Below, one piece after another: positions 9,315 through 17,941 of a stretch of 64,000 nucleotides of DNA. The stretch is from positions 124,001 through 188,000 of the forward strand of contig NZ_CP088285.1 of assembly GCF_011516645.4 (NCBI RefSeq). Reading direction: 5' to 3'. Every line of letters begins with the position of its first letter. Position 1 is the first letter of the stretch. A program made the translations under genes and the position numbers. Origin of the DNA: Bradyrhizobium septentrionale. GTDB taxonomy: Bacteria; Pseudomonadota; Alphaproteobacteria; Rhizobiales; Xanthobacteraceae. A model generated the notes under the pieces. The model did not search any database and was not told the DNA's origin. It saw only the letters and a program-made list of their open reading frames with translations.

Positions 9315-10061
9315 ATGTTCCAGACATCCAACGCATTGCGTCGGAGCATGCACAGCCAGGTCACCGACCGCGTCGGCAGCAGCATCGTGCGCGGCGATAT
9401 CGGCGTCGGCGAGACGCTCCCGCCGGAGATGCAGATCTGCGAGATGATGGACGTCAGCCGCACCGTGGTGCGCGAGGCGATCCGCACCCTGACCGGCAAG
9501 GGATTGATCGAGTCGCGCCCCAAGAGCGGCACGCGGGTGCGGCCGCCCGAGCAGTGGAACCAGCTCGATCCCGACGTGCTGCGCTGGCACCTCGAGACCG
9601 CGGAGATCGATCGCTATCTGGCCAAGCTGTTCCAGCTGCGCGCCGCAGTCGAGCCCGCCGCCGCAGCGCTGGCGGCGACCCATGCCGAGGCGGACGACAT
9701 CGCCCGCATTCGCGCCGGCTGCGACGGCATGGACGCGGCCAAGACCAACGAGGACTTCGTCGCCGCCGACATCATGTTCCACCAGGCGATCTATTTTGCG
9801 ACCCGCAACGAGTTCTTCTGGCCGATCGCACAGATGTTCGAGATCACGCTGCGCCAGAGTTTTACGATCGCCGCACCCGGCTCGCACCGCCCGCGCGCGC
9901 TGCGCGAGCACCGCGCTGTGCTGGATGCGATTGCGGCCGGCGAGGCCGAGGCGGCGCGCGCGGCGACGGAAGTGCTGCTGACGAATTCGGCCGACGATCT
10001 GGTGCGGATTCGCGGCCGCGAGTTCGAGACGCCGGCGGGCAAAGGCGCGCGCAAGCGGTGA
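9315..10061 (+). CDS. FadR-type GntR transcriptional regulator
   Basis: The product has an N-terminal winged helix-turn-helix (QVTDRVGSSIVRG...LPPEMQICEMMDVSRTVVREAIRTL) and a C-terminal all-helical FCD ligand-binding domain with metal-type His and Asp residues (for example FHQAIYFAT). The frame is open from an ATG at 9237, which would add 26 residues, but that ATG lies inside the palindromic operator; the ATG at 9315 places the HTH at the usual distance from the N-terminus, giving 248 residues. The regulator is divergent from the TRAP/dehydrogenase operon and probably represses it until an organic-acid inducer binds the FCD domain (inference from family and position). Confidence 0.88.
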   Translation: MFQTSNALRRSMHSQVTDRVGSSIVRGDIGVGETLPPEMQICEMMDVSRTVVREAIRTLTGKGLIESRPKSGTRVRPPEQWNQLDPDVLRWHLETAEIDRYLAKLFQLRAAVEPAAAALAATHAEADDIARIRAGCDGMDAAKTNEDFVAADIMFHQAIYFATRNEFFWPIAQMFEITLRQSFTIAAPGSHRPRALREHRAVLDAIAAGEAEAARAATEVLLTNSADDLVRIRGREFETPAGKGARKR

Positions 10062-10085
10062 TGAGCGCACAACTCTCTCCCCATC

Positions 10086-10243
10086 GTCGTCCCTGCGAAA
10101 GCAGGGACGACCACGAGGATGGTTCTCGATTTCAACCTGTCAAACAACTTGCTCGGCGTTATCGCCCGGCTCGACCGGGCGATTCAGTATTCCAGAGACG
10201 CTAGTGCTTGAGCCGAGGGGCCGCGGCGTACTGGATCGCCCGG
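10086..10243. repeat. REP-like palindromes downstream of the regulator gene
   Basis: GTCGTCCCTGC-GAAA-GCAGGGACGAC (10086-10111) is a perfect 11-bp hairpin. A second hairpin, ATCGCCCGG/CCGGGCGAT (10161-10183), is followed by TCAGTATTCCAGAGACG and, at 10221-10236, CCGCGGCGTACTGGAT. The second block is the reverse complement of the repeats at 36580-36680 and 38151-38249, which share CCAGTACGCCGCGG and TCTCTGGAATACTG. The first hairpin could also end transcription of the regulator, although no T-run follows. Confidence 0.75.
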
Positions 10244-10353
10244 TCCCGTCTACGCCAAGGCTTCGACGAGGCCTAGATGCTCGGGCGCGCCGTAGCTTTA
10301 GCGGAGGCGGCGAGCCGGGCGATGACAGTGTGGGTGGGGACACAGCTTCGCGT

Positions 10354-10600
10354 TCTCGCGACATGAATCGTCCGAGCTTTGCATCTCGTTTCGCCCTCCT
10401 TTTGCAGAGGGCGCAGGGAAAGCCGGGTGCCGATCGCACCCATGGGCCCCGAGCAATGGGTAGAAAGCTCGGGGGGTAGGACCACAGGTGTAACCGGAAA
10501 CACTCCGGCTTTCCCTGCGCGATGGGTTACGGCTTACTTCGTGCTCTCCCCGGCGAGACTGGGCTTGCTTGTCACCGCCCTCGCATCACGCCATCGTCCG
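10354..10600. repeat. Interspersed repeat, copy 1; candidate structured RNA
   Basis: This sequence is largely repeated at 56508-56748. An outer stem pairs GCGCAGGGAAAGCCGG (10411-10426) with CCGGCTTTCCCTGCGC (10505-10520). An inner hairpin pairs CCCCGAGC (10447-10454) with GCTCGGGG (10467-10474). In copy 2 the inner stem is TCCGGTGC/GCACCGGA, so both arms changed together while the pairing was kept. This covariation points to selection for RNA (or cruciform) structure rather than for coding. No good ORF is present. The strand of transcription is unknown. Confidence 0.7.
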
Positions 10601-10815
10601 ACCAGCCGCGCAATCCGCGAACGATAGCGCCATTTTCCGCGAGCTGGCAAACCTTCGCGCGCTTTCGAGTACGCCACCGAGGTGCCGTTCCAATGCCCAC
10701 CGGTGCGCCCGGACACGGTCCTGTGACCATAGTTGAAGGTATCGGTGACGAAACTTCTGGATTGTTGGCGGCGCAGACGCCAAGACAGAGGGACTATTCT
10801 TCGAAGGTTTCATTG

Positions 10816-11547
10816 ATGCACGACGTCTCGATCCCGGCAGCCCTGATCGCCGGTCTGGTCAGCTTCCTGTCGCCCTGCGTGCTGCCGCTGGTGCCGCCCT
10901 ATTTGATCTACCTGACCGGTGCGACCATCGAGCAGGTCAACCAGGACGGCGCCACCGCGGCCTCCAAGCGCGCGGTGATGATGGCGGCGCTGATGTTCGT
11001 GCTCGGGTTCTCCACGGTGTTCGTCGCGCTCGGCGCCAGCGCCTCCCTGGTCGGCGGGCTGGTGCGCGCCTGGTCGGCCGAGCTCTCGATCCTGGCCGGC
11101 ATCGTCATCATCATCATGGGCCTGCACTTCCTCGGCATCACCCGGATCGGCCTCTTGATGCGCGAGGGCCGCATGACCGCGCCCAAGCCGGTCGGGCTGT
11201 GGGGCGCCTATGTCATGGGCCTTGCGTTCGCGTTCGGCTGGACGCCCTGCATCGGACCGATCCTGGCGGCGATCCTCTCGATTGCGGCTTCGGAGGCCAC
11301 GGTGACGAAGGGCGCCGGCCTGCTCGCGGTGTATTCCGCCGGGCTCGGCATCCCCTTCCTGCTCGCCGCCTTCATGATCAAGCATTTCTCCTCGCTGTTC
11401 GCGCGGATGAAGCGCCATCTCGACACCGTCGAGCGCGTGATGGGCGTGCTGATGGTGGTCACCGGCATCGGCTTCCTGACCGGTGCGGTCTCCAACGTCA
11501 GCGTCTGGCTGCTGGAGACTTTTCCGGCGCTGCAATACATCGGCTGA
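10816..11547 (+). CDS. ccdA: CcdA-type cytochrome c biogenesis / thiol-disulfide transporter
   Basis: The 243-residue inner-membrane protein has six predicted helices and the two conserved Cys-Pro motifs of the CcdA/DsbD transmembrane domain: LSPCVLPL with C21 and GWTPCIGP with C145. These cysteines pass electrons from cytoplasmic thioredoxin to periplasmic thiol proteins, for example for heme attachment to c-type cytochromes. The frame is open upstream through the repeat at 10354-10600, but the ATG at 10816 gives the family's standard N-terminus (VSIPAALIAGLVSFLSPCV). The gene appears to stand alone; the SulP permease gene follows after 93 bases. Confidence 0.9.
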   Translation: MHDVSIPAALIAGLVSFLSPCVLPLVPPYLIYLTGATIEQVNQDGATAASKRAVMMAALMFVLGFSTVFVALGASASLVGGLVRAWSAELSILAGIVIIIMGLHFLGITRIGLLMREGRMTAPKPVGLWGAYVMGLAFAFGWTPCIGPILAAILSIAASEATVTKGAGLLAVYSAGLGIPFLLAAFMIKHFSSLFARMKRHLDTVERVMGVLMVVTGIGFLTGAVSNVSVWLLETFPALQYIG

Positions 11548-11640
11548 TGCGCTTCGCGCCTGCACAGGCCCCTGTCCGCTGGCTATTGGCTTCGCGATGT
11601 CCGAATATTCAAAAATCGCGGCAATCCACGTGGGAGACCG

Positions 11641-13326
11641 ATGGGCCAGGATCATCCGACACGCGCCAGCTGGCCGGTCTTCCGTTCGCTTAAAGCGTTC
11701 CGGCCGAGCGACCTGCCCGGCGACCTGATCGCCGGGCTGACGCTTGCCGCGATCGCGATCCCGGAGCAGATGGCGACCGCGCGGCTTGGCGGCTTCTCGC
11801 CGCAGATCGGCTTCTTTGCCTTCATGGCGGGCTCGCTCGGCTTTGCGATGCTCGGGGCCAACCGCTACCTGTCCTGCGGCGCCGATTCCACGATCACGCC
11901 GATCTTCGCGGCCGGCCTCGCGCTGATGGCGACCGCCGGCTCGCCCGACTATCAGTCGCTGGCGATGGCACTGGCGCTGATGGTCGGCGCGATCATGATC
12001 GCCGGCGGCCTGTTCAAGCTCGGCTGGGTCGCCAATCTGCTGTCGACGCCGGTCACAGTCGGCTTCCTCGCCGGCATCTCCGTCCACATCCTGGTCTCGC
12101 AACTGCCGGGCGTGCTCGGCCTGACCACGCCGGACGGGCCGACGCTGTACAAGCTCGGGGTTCTCGCTGCAGAGATCGGCCAAACAAATTTCTATACGCT
12201 GGCGATCGGCCTCGGCGTGCTGGCGCTGGTCGCGGGATCGGAGAAGATCAGCGCGCGCATTCCAGGCGCGTTGATCGGCCTTGTCGTGGCCACCATTGCC
12301 GTGATCGCCGGCCATCTCGAAAGCAAGGGCGTCAAGGTGGTCGGCATCGTGCCGGGGTCGCTGCCGAAGCCGTCATTTCCGGACATCGCACCGGAGCGAT
12401 GGATCAAACTGTTGTCGCTGGCAATCCTGATCGCCATCGTGGTCATGGTGCAGACCGCGGCGACGACGCGTTCGTTTCTGTCGGATCCGGACAAGCCGGC
12501 CGACGTCGATCGCGACTTCCTCGGCGCCGGTGCCGGCAGCCTCTTGTCCGGCCTGTTCGGCGCCTTCCCCGTCAACGCCAGTCCGCCGCGCACCGGCATC
12601 GTCTCGGAGACCGGCGGACGCACGCAGCTCGCCGGGCTGTTCGCCGCGACAATCGTGCTCGCGCTGCTCGCCTTCGGCGCGACGCTGCTAAAACACGTGC
12701 CTGACGCTGCGCTCGGCGGCGTGCTGCTGTTCGTGGCGCTGCGCATCATCCGCGTGAAACAGATCGTCGCGATCTTCCGCCAGTCGTTTTACGAATTCCT
12801 GCTGGTGCTGGCGACGGCCGCCGCGATCATCGTGCTGCCGATCGAGCAAGGCGTCGCGGTCGGCATCGCACTGTCGCTGCTGCACGGCATCTGGACCACG
12901 ACGCGGGGCCAGCTGGTGGAATTCGTCCACGTATCGGGCACCACGATCTGGTGGCCGACGGGTCCGCACGTCACCGGCGAGCGCAAGCCCGGCATTGCCG
13001 TCGTCGGCCTGCAGGCGCCGCTGTCGTTCCTCAACGCGGAAGGCTTTCACAGCGACGTGCTCAAGACCATCGGCACGGCGACGCCGAAGCCGCTTCTGCT
13101 GGTGATCGAGGCCAGCGGCATGATCGAGATCGATTTTACGGCGGCGCAGGCGCTGCGCGATCTGTTTCGCGAATGCCGCGATGACGGCGTGACGGTGGCG
13201 GTGGCGCGGCTCGAATCCACGCGCGCGCAGGACGCGTTCGAGCGCTTCGATCTCTACGCGGTTCTGCCGCGGGATCACGTCTTCCGCAGCGTCGATGAAG
13301 CGGTGCGGACGCTGGGCCCGAGCTAG
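11641..13326 (+). CDS. SulP-family anion permease with STAS domain
   Basis: This 561-residue inner-membrane protein starts with the SulP signature region (PGDLIAGLTLAAIAIPEQMA, about residues 26-45), has 10-12 hydrophobic helices and ends in a cytoplasmic STAS domain (about 445-555, GIAVVGLQAPLSFLNAEGF... and VIEASGMIEIDFTAAQAL). SulP proteins carry sulfate, bicarbonate or dicarboxylates, and the sequence alone does not decide which. Its stop TAG (13324-13326) overlaps the stop of the opposing gene inside a CTAG palindrome, so the two convergent genes share three of their last bases. Confidence 0.9.
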   Translation: MGQDHPTRASWPVFRSLKAFRPSDLPGDLIAGLTLAAIAIPEQMATARLGGFSPQIGFFAFMAGSLGFAMLGANRYLSCGADSTITPIFAAGLALMATAGSPDYQSLAMALALMVGAIMIAGGLFKLGWVANLLSTPVTVGFLAGISVHILVSQLPGVLGLTTPDGPTLYKLGVLAAEIGQTNFYTLAIGLGVLALVAGSEKISARIPGALIGLVVATIAVIAGHLESKGVKVVGIVPGSLPKPSFPDIAPERWIKLLSLAILIAIVVMVQTAATTRSFLSDPDKPADVDRDFLGAGAGSLLSGLFGAFPVNASPPRTGIVSETGGRTQLAGLFAATIVLALLAFGATLLKHVPDAALGGVLLFVALRIIRVKQIVAIFRQSFYEFLLVLATAAAIIVLPIEQGVAVGIALSLLHGIWTTTRGQLVEFVHVSGTTIWWPTGPHVTGERKPGIAVVGLQAPLSFLNAEGFHSDVLKTIGTATPKPLLLVIEASGMIEIDFTAAQALRDLFRECRDDGVTVAVARLESTRAQDAFERFDLYAVLPRDHVFRSVDEAVRTLGPS

Positions 13327-13721
13327 CCTGGCGACGGCTCGCCCTCGAGCGTCGGATGCTCCCTCAGGACGTCCGCCTTGATGGAATTGGTGTGGATGGC
13401 GCGGAACAGTGCCCGCCCCGTCTTGATGTTGTTGGCCTTCATGCAGAGGCTGACGATCTCGCGCACCGCGGAATCCCGCATCATCTCGTCGGTTATCTTC
13501 ATCGCGATCTCCATCGCGGTCCTGGCGGCACGCTCGTAGCGCTCACGCTCGACCTGATGCTTGTTCGGCGAACGCTTGTCGGGCGCGCCGACCGCCTCGG
13601 CGCAGCCGGCGGCATCGCGGCAGATCGCGCGGATCCGCTGCGCAGCCTCGATATCGCCGAGCGGCTGCTCGACGGGATCATCCCAGATGTCTTTGCGCTT
13701 GGCCTTGCTGAACATCCACAT
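13323..13721 (-). CDS. Hypothetical protein with basic N-terminus
   Basis: The product is about 132 residues, rich in Arg/Lys and Glu, and predicted to be soluble and helical; I recognise no domain. The ATG at 13721 (MWMFSKAKRKDIW) has a G-rich sequence (CGGGG) about 8 bases upstream and is preferred over an ATG at 13796 that reads through low-complexity sequence. The region ITDEMMRDSAVREIVSLCMKA looks like an amphipathic helix pair. The gene converges on the SulP gene with overlapping stops. Codon use is like that of its neighbours, so it is probably a real lineage-specific gene of unknown function. Confidence 0.65.
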   Translation of the reverse strand: MWMFSKAKRKDIWDDPVEQPLGDIEAAQRIRAICRDAAGCAEAVGAPDKRSPNKHQVERERYERAARTAMEIAMKITDEMMRDSAVREIVSLCMKANNIKTGRALFRAIHTNSIKADVLREHPTLEGEPSPG

Positions 13722-13871
13722 CGCCGTACCCCGAAAGCGCGGCGAGCATAGCTGGCCTTGGCACAACCTGTGAACCGCAGAGTCCTCCGGGCGCAAAGCG
13801 AGATGCGCGCTATGGCATCATGGCCACACCGGAGCAGTCGATCCGGCAAGTGATGTGATGTCACACGCGCA

Positions 13872-15266
13872 TCAAGCCGATCGTTGCGGCCCGATCGCCT
13901 CGAACTGCGCTTTTTGCTCGTCACTGAGGGTGGCGTAGAAACTCTCAAGCGCGGCGCGGACATCCTTGACGGCCTGCAGCATGACGTCGAGCCGCTTGGC
14001 AACGGAGGCGAGACGCGCCGGCGGGGTCATTGCCTCGTTGGCCTGGCACGCCGCCTTCAGTTTGCGGGCTGCATCGGCGCTGGTGTCCTGCAGCGCCTGG
14101 AGCGCTGCGCGCTGAGCGTCGTTGAGCTGCATCCGGGCCTGGATCTCGCTCGTCGGCCAATCCTGCGCGGCACCCTGCGCAGCGCCGCAGTTCCGGGCGA
14201 CCGCCGCGTTCTGATCACCTTTGGGATCGCGCGCCGCGGCGTCCTTGCGCTGGTTGTCGGCGAGCGCGTTGAACCGCGCCTTCTGCTCGTCGTCGAGCAG
14301 GCCGTAGAATTTTTCCAGCGGCGGCCTGACGGTTGCGACTGCCGTCACCATCGCTTCGATCCGCTGCTGCATGGCGGCGAGGCGGTTCGGCGCGGTCAAC
14401 ACCACCTGCGCAGGACATGCCGCCCGAATGGTGCGGGCGGCGGCAAGCGACGCTTCGCCGAGTTCGCCGAGCGCAGCCAACTGCGCCTCGGTCGGCTGCA
14501 CGGTATCCGCGATCTGATCCACCGGCAGGCCGGCGATCGAGCGGCTGTCATTGCCGCACATCTCTTCGATCCGCCCGCCGCCGCGATATCGGCGGCCCGG
14601 CCTGCGATCGGGCAGATAGCTCCTGAGATCGTCATAACCATAGGGACCGAAGATGCCGGCATAGATGTCCGGATAGCCGTAGCCCCAGAATCCGAGATCG
14701 TCGCCCCAGACCGCGTAGTCATAGATGTCGTTGTAGGCGAACGGCCAGAACAGCGGGCCGACCCAGCCATAGCCGCCGCCCGAATGCTGCCACCAGCCGC
14801 TGGCAACCGTCCCGCCGTGCCAGCCGGCGAGCGCCGCGGCCGCGGCGATCTGCGCACGCGCCGCCGGGTTGCTCAACAGCCGGCCGTTGCGCAATGCGCC
14901 GTTGCGCGACAGCGAGTTGAACGCATTGCGCATGTTGCCGCGCTGGCCGAAATTGGCCGCCCCGCGCGACGCGAACGCGCCATGGCCGGCGAAGCCTGAT
15001 CGCGGGATCGCGTGCGAACGGCCGAACCCGCCATGATGGCTGCCGCCGAAATGCATGTGGCCGAAGCCATGCCCGCCATGTCGATGACCACCGCCATATC
15101 CATGGCCACCACCATGTCCATGGCCACCGCCGTGCCCGTGACCGCCACCATGGCCTCCTCCATGGCCGCCACCGTGTCCGCCGCCGCGGGCGATCGCGTC
15201 GCCCGACAGCGCCATGGCAACGATCATGACCGCAATTCCTACAATTCCGATTGCTCGTCCGATCAC
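13872..15266 (-). CDS. Secreted His/Gly-rich protein with two LTxxQ (Spy-like) domains
   Basis: Translation probably starts at the GTG at 15266, preceded by GGAG, giving a signal peptide (VIGRAIGIVGIAVMIVAMALSGDAIA) and about 464 residues in all. After the signal comes a long (GGH)n/GHGGGH tract, then an aromatic Tyr/Trp/Gly-rich segment (YDYAVWGDDLGFWGYG). The C-terminal half has two copies of a helical domain ending in FYGLLDDEQKARFNAL and FYATLSDEQKAQFEAI, the LTxxQ/Spy-CpxP type of periplasmic protein. The His tract suggests metal binding and the Spy-like domains a chaperone or stress role; both are inferences. An upstream ATG at 15350 would add 28 residues without a signal at the end. 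Confidence 0.75.
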   Translation of the reverse strand: MIGRAIGIVGIAVMIVAMALSGDAIARGGGHGGGHGGGHGGGHGHGGGHGHGGGHGYGGGHRHGGHGFGHMHFGGSHHGGFGRSHAIPRSGFAGHGAFASRGAANFGQRGNMRNAFNSLSRNGALRNGRLLSNPAARAQIAAAAALAGWHGGTVASGWWQHSGGGYGWVGPLFWPFAYNDIYDYAVWGDDLGFWGYGYPDIYAGIFGPYGYDDLRSYLPDRRPGRRYRGGGRIEEMCGNDSRSIAGLPVDQIADTVQPTEAQLAALGELGEASLAAARTIRAACPAQVVLTAPNRLAAMQQRIEAMVTAVATVRPPLEKFYGLLDDEQKARFNALADNQRKDAAARDPKGDQNAAVARNCGAAQGAAQDWPTSEIQARMQLNDAQRAALQALQDTSADAARKLKAACQANEAMTPPARLASVAKRLDVMLQAVKDVRAALESFYATLSDEQKAQFEAIGPQRSA

Positions 15267-15386
15267 TTCTGTCTCGCTCCGCACCAATACACTACGGCAC
15301 AGGAAAGACGCCGGACGGACCGAAAAGTTCCGCGCGATCGCGGCGCGCAACCGCTCGCGGATACTGCGCTGCTGAGTAATGAAGCC

Positions 15387-16811
15387 TCAGGCGGCGGGGA
15401 CGATCTTTCCGGGATTGAAGATGTTCTGCGGATCGAGCGCCTGCTTCAGCGCCCGCATCGCGTCGAGCGCCTCCACCCCGAGCTCGGCCTTCAGATATTT
15501 CTGCTTGCCCTGGCCGATGCCGTGCTCGCCGGTGCAAGTGCCGCCCATCGATTGCGCGCGTTCGACAAGGCGATGCATGAACTCCTCGCCACGCGCCATC
15601 TCGTCCTTGTTGTCGATGTCGCAGACCAGCGAGCAGTGGAAATTGCCGTCGCCGACATGGCCGACGATCGGCGACAGCAGATTGAGCCGCTTCAGATCGT
15701 CCTCGGTCTCGGTGACGCAGTCGGCAAGCCGCGAGATCGGCACGCAGACGTCGGTCGCGACGACGCCGATGCGGTCGCCGGGACGCAGCGCCTTGACCGA
15801 CCAGTAGGCGTCGTGCCGGGCCTGCCACAGCCTGGTGCGGTCTTCCGGCTTGGTGGTCCAGGAGAAGTCGCCGCCGCCGCATTCGGCGGCGATGTCGCGG
15901 AAATTCTTCGACTGCTCGGCGACCTCGACCTCGCTGCCGTGGAATTCCAGCAGCAGCAGCGGCGTCTCCGGCAGCGACAGTTTCGAATAACTGTTGCAGG
16001 CCTTCACCTGCTCGGCGTTGAGCAGCTCGATCCGGGCGACCGGGATGCCGGTCTGGATCGCGAGGATGGTCGCCTGGCAGGCGCCGCGCACCGTCTCGAA
16101 CGAACAGGCGGCGGCTGCGATCGTTTCGGGAATGCCGCGCAGCTTGATGGTAAGCTCGGAGATGATGCCGAGCGTGCCTTCGGCGCCGATGAACAGATGG
16201 GTGAGATCGTAGCCGGCCGACGACTTCTTGGCCCGCGTGCCTGTGGTGATGATCTCGCCGTCGCCGCGCACCACCTTCAGCGCCAGCACGTTCTCGCGCA
16301 TGGTGCCGTAGCGCACCGCGTTGGTGCCGGAGGCGCGGGTGGAGGTCATGCCGCCGAGCGAGGCGTCGGCGCCGGGATCGATCGGAAAGAACAGGCCCTG
16401 ATCGCGCAGATGCTCGTTGAGCGCCTTCCGGGTCACGCCGGGCTGGATCACGCAGTCGAGATCCTCGGCATGCACCTCGAGCACCTTGTTCATGTCGCGC
16501 AGATCGATGCAGACGCCGCCCGCCGGCGCATTGACCTGGCCCTCGAGCGAGGTTCCGGTGCCGAACGCGATGACAGGCACCCGATTTGCGGCGCAGATCC
16601 GTACCACGTCCTGAATGTCAGCCGTCTCCTGCGCCATCACCACCGCATCCGGCGGCTGGTTCGGCAGCCATGTGGTGGTATGGGCGTGCTGTTCGCGCAC
16701 GGCCAAAGACGTGACGAGCCGGTTGCCGAACCGTGCCGCCAGCGCGTCGATCGCGCGCTTCAGGGCCTGCGGCTCAGGTCCCGTCAAATTGCTCGAAATC
16801 GTTGTCGCCAC
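15387..16811 (-). CDS. FAD-linked oxidase, D-lactate/glycolate dehydrogenase (GlcD) type
   Basis: The chain of about 474 residues has an N-terminal PCMH-type FAD-binding domain (VIAFGTGTSLEGQ and PGADASLGGMTSTRASGTNA) and a C-terminal FAD-oxidase domain ending in GEHGIGQGKQKYL, with the metal-binding His motif HVGDGNFHCSL. This is the family of D-lactate dehydrogenase (cytochrome), GlcD and related D-2-hydroxyacid oxidases. I chose the GTG at 16811 because GGGAGG lies about 9 bases upstream; a more distant start at 16847 would read through that ribosome binding site. No GlcE/GlcF partners are adjacent, which favours a stand-alone D-lactate-type enzyme. Confidence 0.88.
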   Translation of the reverse strand: MATTISSNLTGPEPQALKRAIDALAARFGNRLVTSLAVREQHAHTTTWLPNQPPDAVVMAQETADIQDVVRICAANRVPVIAFGTGTSLEGQVNAPAGGVCIDLRDMNKVLEVHAEDLDCVIQPGVTRKALNEHLRDQGLFFPIDPGADASLGGMTSTRASGTNAVRYGTMRENVLALKVVRGDGEIITTGTRAKKSSAGYDLTHLFIGAEGTLGIISELTIKLRGIPETIAAAACSFETVRGACQATILAIQTGIPVARIELLNAEQVKACNSYSKLSLPETPLLLLEFHGSEVEVAEQSKNFRDIAAECGGGDFSWTTKPEDRTRLWQARHDAYWSVKALRPGDRIGVVATDVCVPISRLADCVTETEDDLKRLNLLSPIVGHVGDGNFHCSLVCDIDNKDEMARGEEFMHRLVERAQSMGGTCTGEHGIGQGKQKYLKAELGVEALDAMRALKQALDPQNIFNPGKIVPAA

Positions 16812-16944
16812 GTCAAATTTCCTCCCGGCTTTAGCCGACCGTGGCAAAGCTTGTATAAGGGGTCAAGAGAGCCGGACTTGAAAAAGTGGCCGCCGGAGTC
16901 ACAGAAAAGCTCATGCTCGAACGCCAACAGACCAGGGATGGATC

Positions 16945-17460
16945 ATGACGTCAGTGACTGCCGCGAGCGAGATGCCGATCCCGCCGGCCCCGTTCAAATC
17001 CTCGTTGATGCAGATCGAGCCGCAATGGATCGATTACAACGGCCACCTCAACATGGCCTACTACAACGTGATGTTCGACCGCGCCATCGACGAGATGTGG
17101 CTGCAGCTCGGCATCGGGCCGGCCTACATGAAGGCGCGCCACTGCTCGACCTTCACCGCCGAGTGCCACGTCCGTTATTTGCGGGAGATTCATCTCGGCG
17201 ATCCCGTGCAGGTCTCGGTCTTCCTGCTCGGCGCCGACGAGAAGCGGCTGCACACCTTCGAGGAACTGCGCCACGCCACCGAGGGCTGGCTCTCGGCGAC
17301 CTCGGAAAACCTCACGCTGCACATCGACATGGAGGCGCGCAAGGTGGCGCCGTTTCCGCCTGACATCCAGGCACGCGCCCGGGCGATCGTGGAGAGCTAT
17401 GCGGGCGTACCGCGTCCCGAGGGCATCGGCCGCAACGTGGCGATGCCCTCGGCGAAGTAG
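16945..17460 (+). CDS. Hot-dog fold acyl-CoA thioesterase family protein
   Basis: The 171-residue protein contains the hot-dog motif WIDYNGHLNMAYYNVMFDRA (around residues 28-47), with the Asp/Asn-Gly-His-Asn arrangement of the 4-hydroxybenzoyl-CoA thioesterase group; related proteins cleave carnitine- or betaine-linked CoA esters. Such enzymes work as homotetramers in the cytoplasm. The gene is divergent from the GlcD-like gene with about 130 bases between starts. The exact acyl-CoA is not predictable. Confidence 0.85.
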   Translation: MTSVTAASEMPIPPAPFKSSLMQIEPQWIDYNGHLNMAYYNVMFDRAIDEMWLQLGIGPAYMKARHCSTFTAECHVRYLREIHLGDPVQVSVFLLGADEKRLHTFEELRHATEGWLSATSENLTLHIDMEARKVAPFPPDIQARARAIVESYAGVPRPEGIGRNVAMPSAK

Positions 17461-17474
17461 ATTTTGGCGCTTCG

Positions 17475-17648
17475 CTAAACTCGCGTGCGGCCGCGCGCCA
17501 ATCCGACCACCGCCGACACCAGGAACAGGATGATGGCGATGAAGAAGATCGCCTTGGCGATTTCGATCGAGGCGCCGGCGATGCCGCCGAAGCCCAGAAT
17601 GCCGGCGATCAGGGCGATGACCAGGAATGTGACGACCCAGCTCAGCAT
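17475..17648 (-). CDS. Small DUF1328-type membrane protein
   Basis: This protein of 57 residues consists almost entirely of two hydrophobic helices ([20 protein letters not shown] and [19 protein letters not shown]) and ends in a short basic tail. Size and sequence fit the DUF1328 (YtjA-like) inner-membrane family of unknown function, which is often stress induced. GGAGG stands 8 bases before the ATG. It converges on the thioesterase gene with 14 bases between stops. Confidence 0.85.
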   Translation of the reverse strand: MLSWVVTFLVIALIAGILGFGGIAGASIEIAKAIFFIAIILFLVSAVVGLARGRTRV

Positions 17649-17941
17649 GATCAAACCTCCGCTTCGTTTCCTTGCTCGTTTTGCCGGCGCGGACCTCTGC
17701 CCGGCGCCGAACTTGTTGAAACAATCCTGCGGGGAAACGCTGGTTCCTGACCGCGAAACCGCGAAATTTTCGCCGATTTCAGGAACCAGGCCGGTTGTGC
17801 GCTGCTGCCGAAACCGTTCCAAGCAGCCGCGATAAAACCTGTCAAAACGGCCGATCAGGCCCTATATGCCCCTCAATCCCTGTTAAGAAGGCTCCCCTTC
17901 ACCGTCCCACGGTGCCATCGTGGGGCCGAGACGATTCGCTG

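Noticed and set aside
10086-10600. CRISPR-like repeats
   Set aside because: The palindromes are few, irregularly spaced and of different sequence; there are no spacers or cas genes.
10522-10815. Upstream extension of the ccdA frame
   Set aside because: It translates the interspersed repeat; the ATG at 10816 gives the conserved N-terminus.
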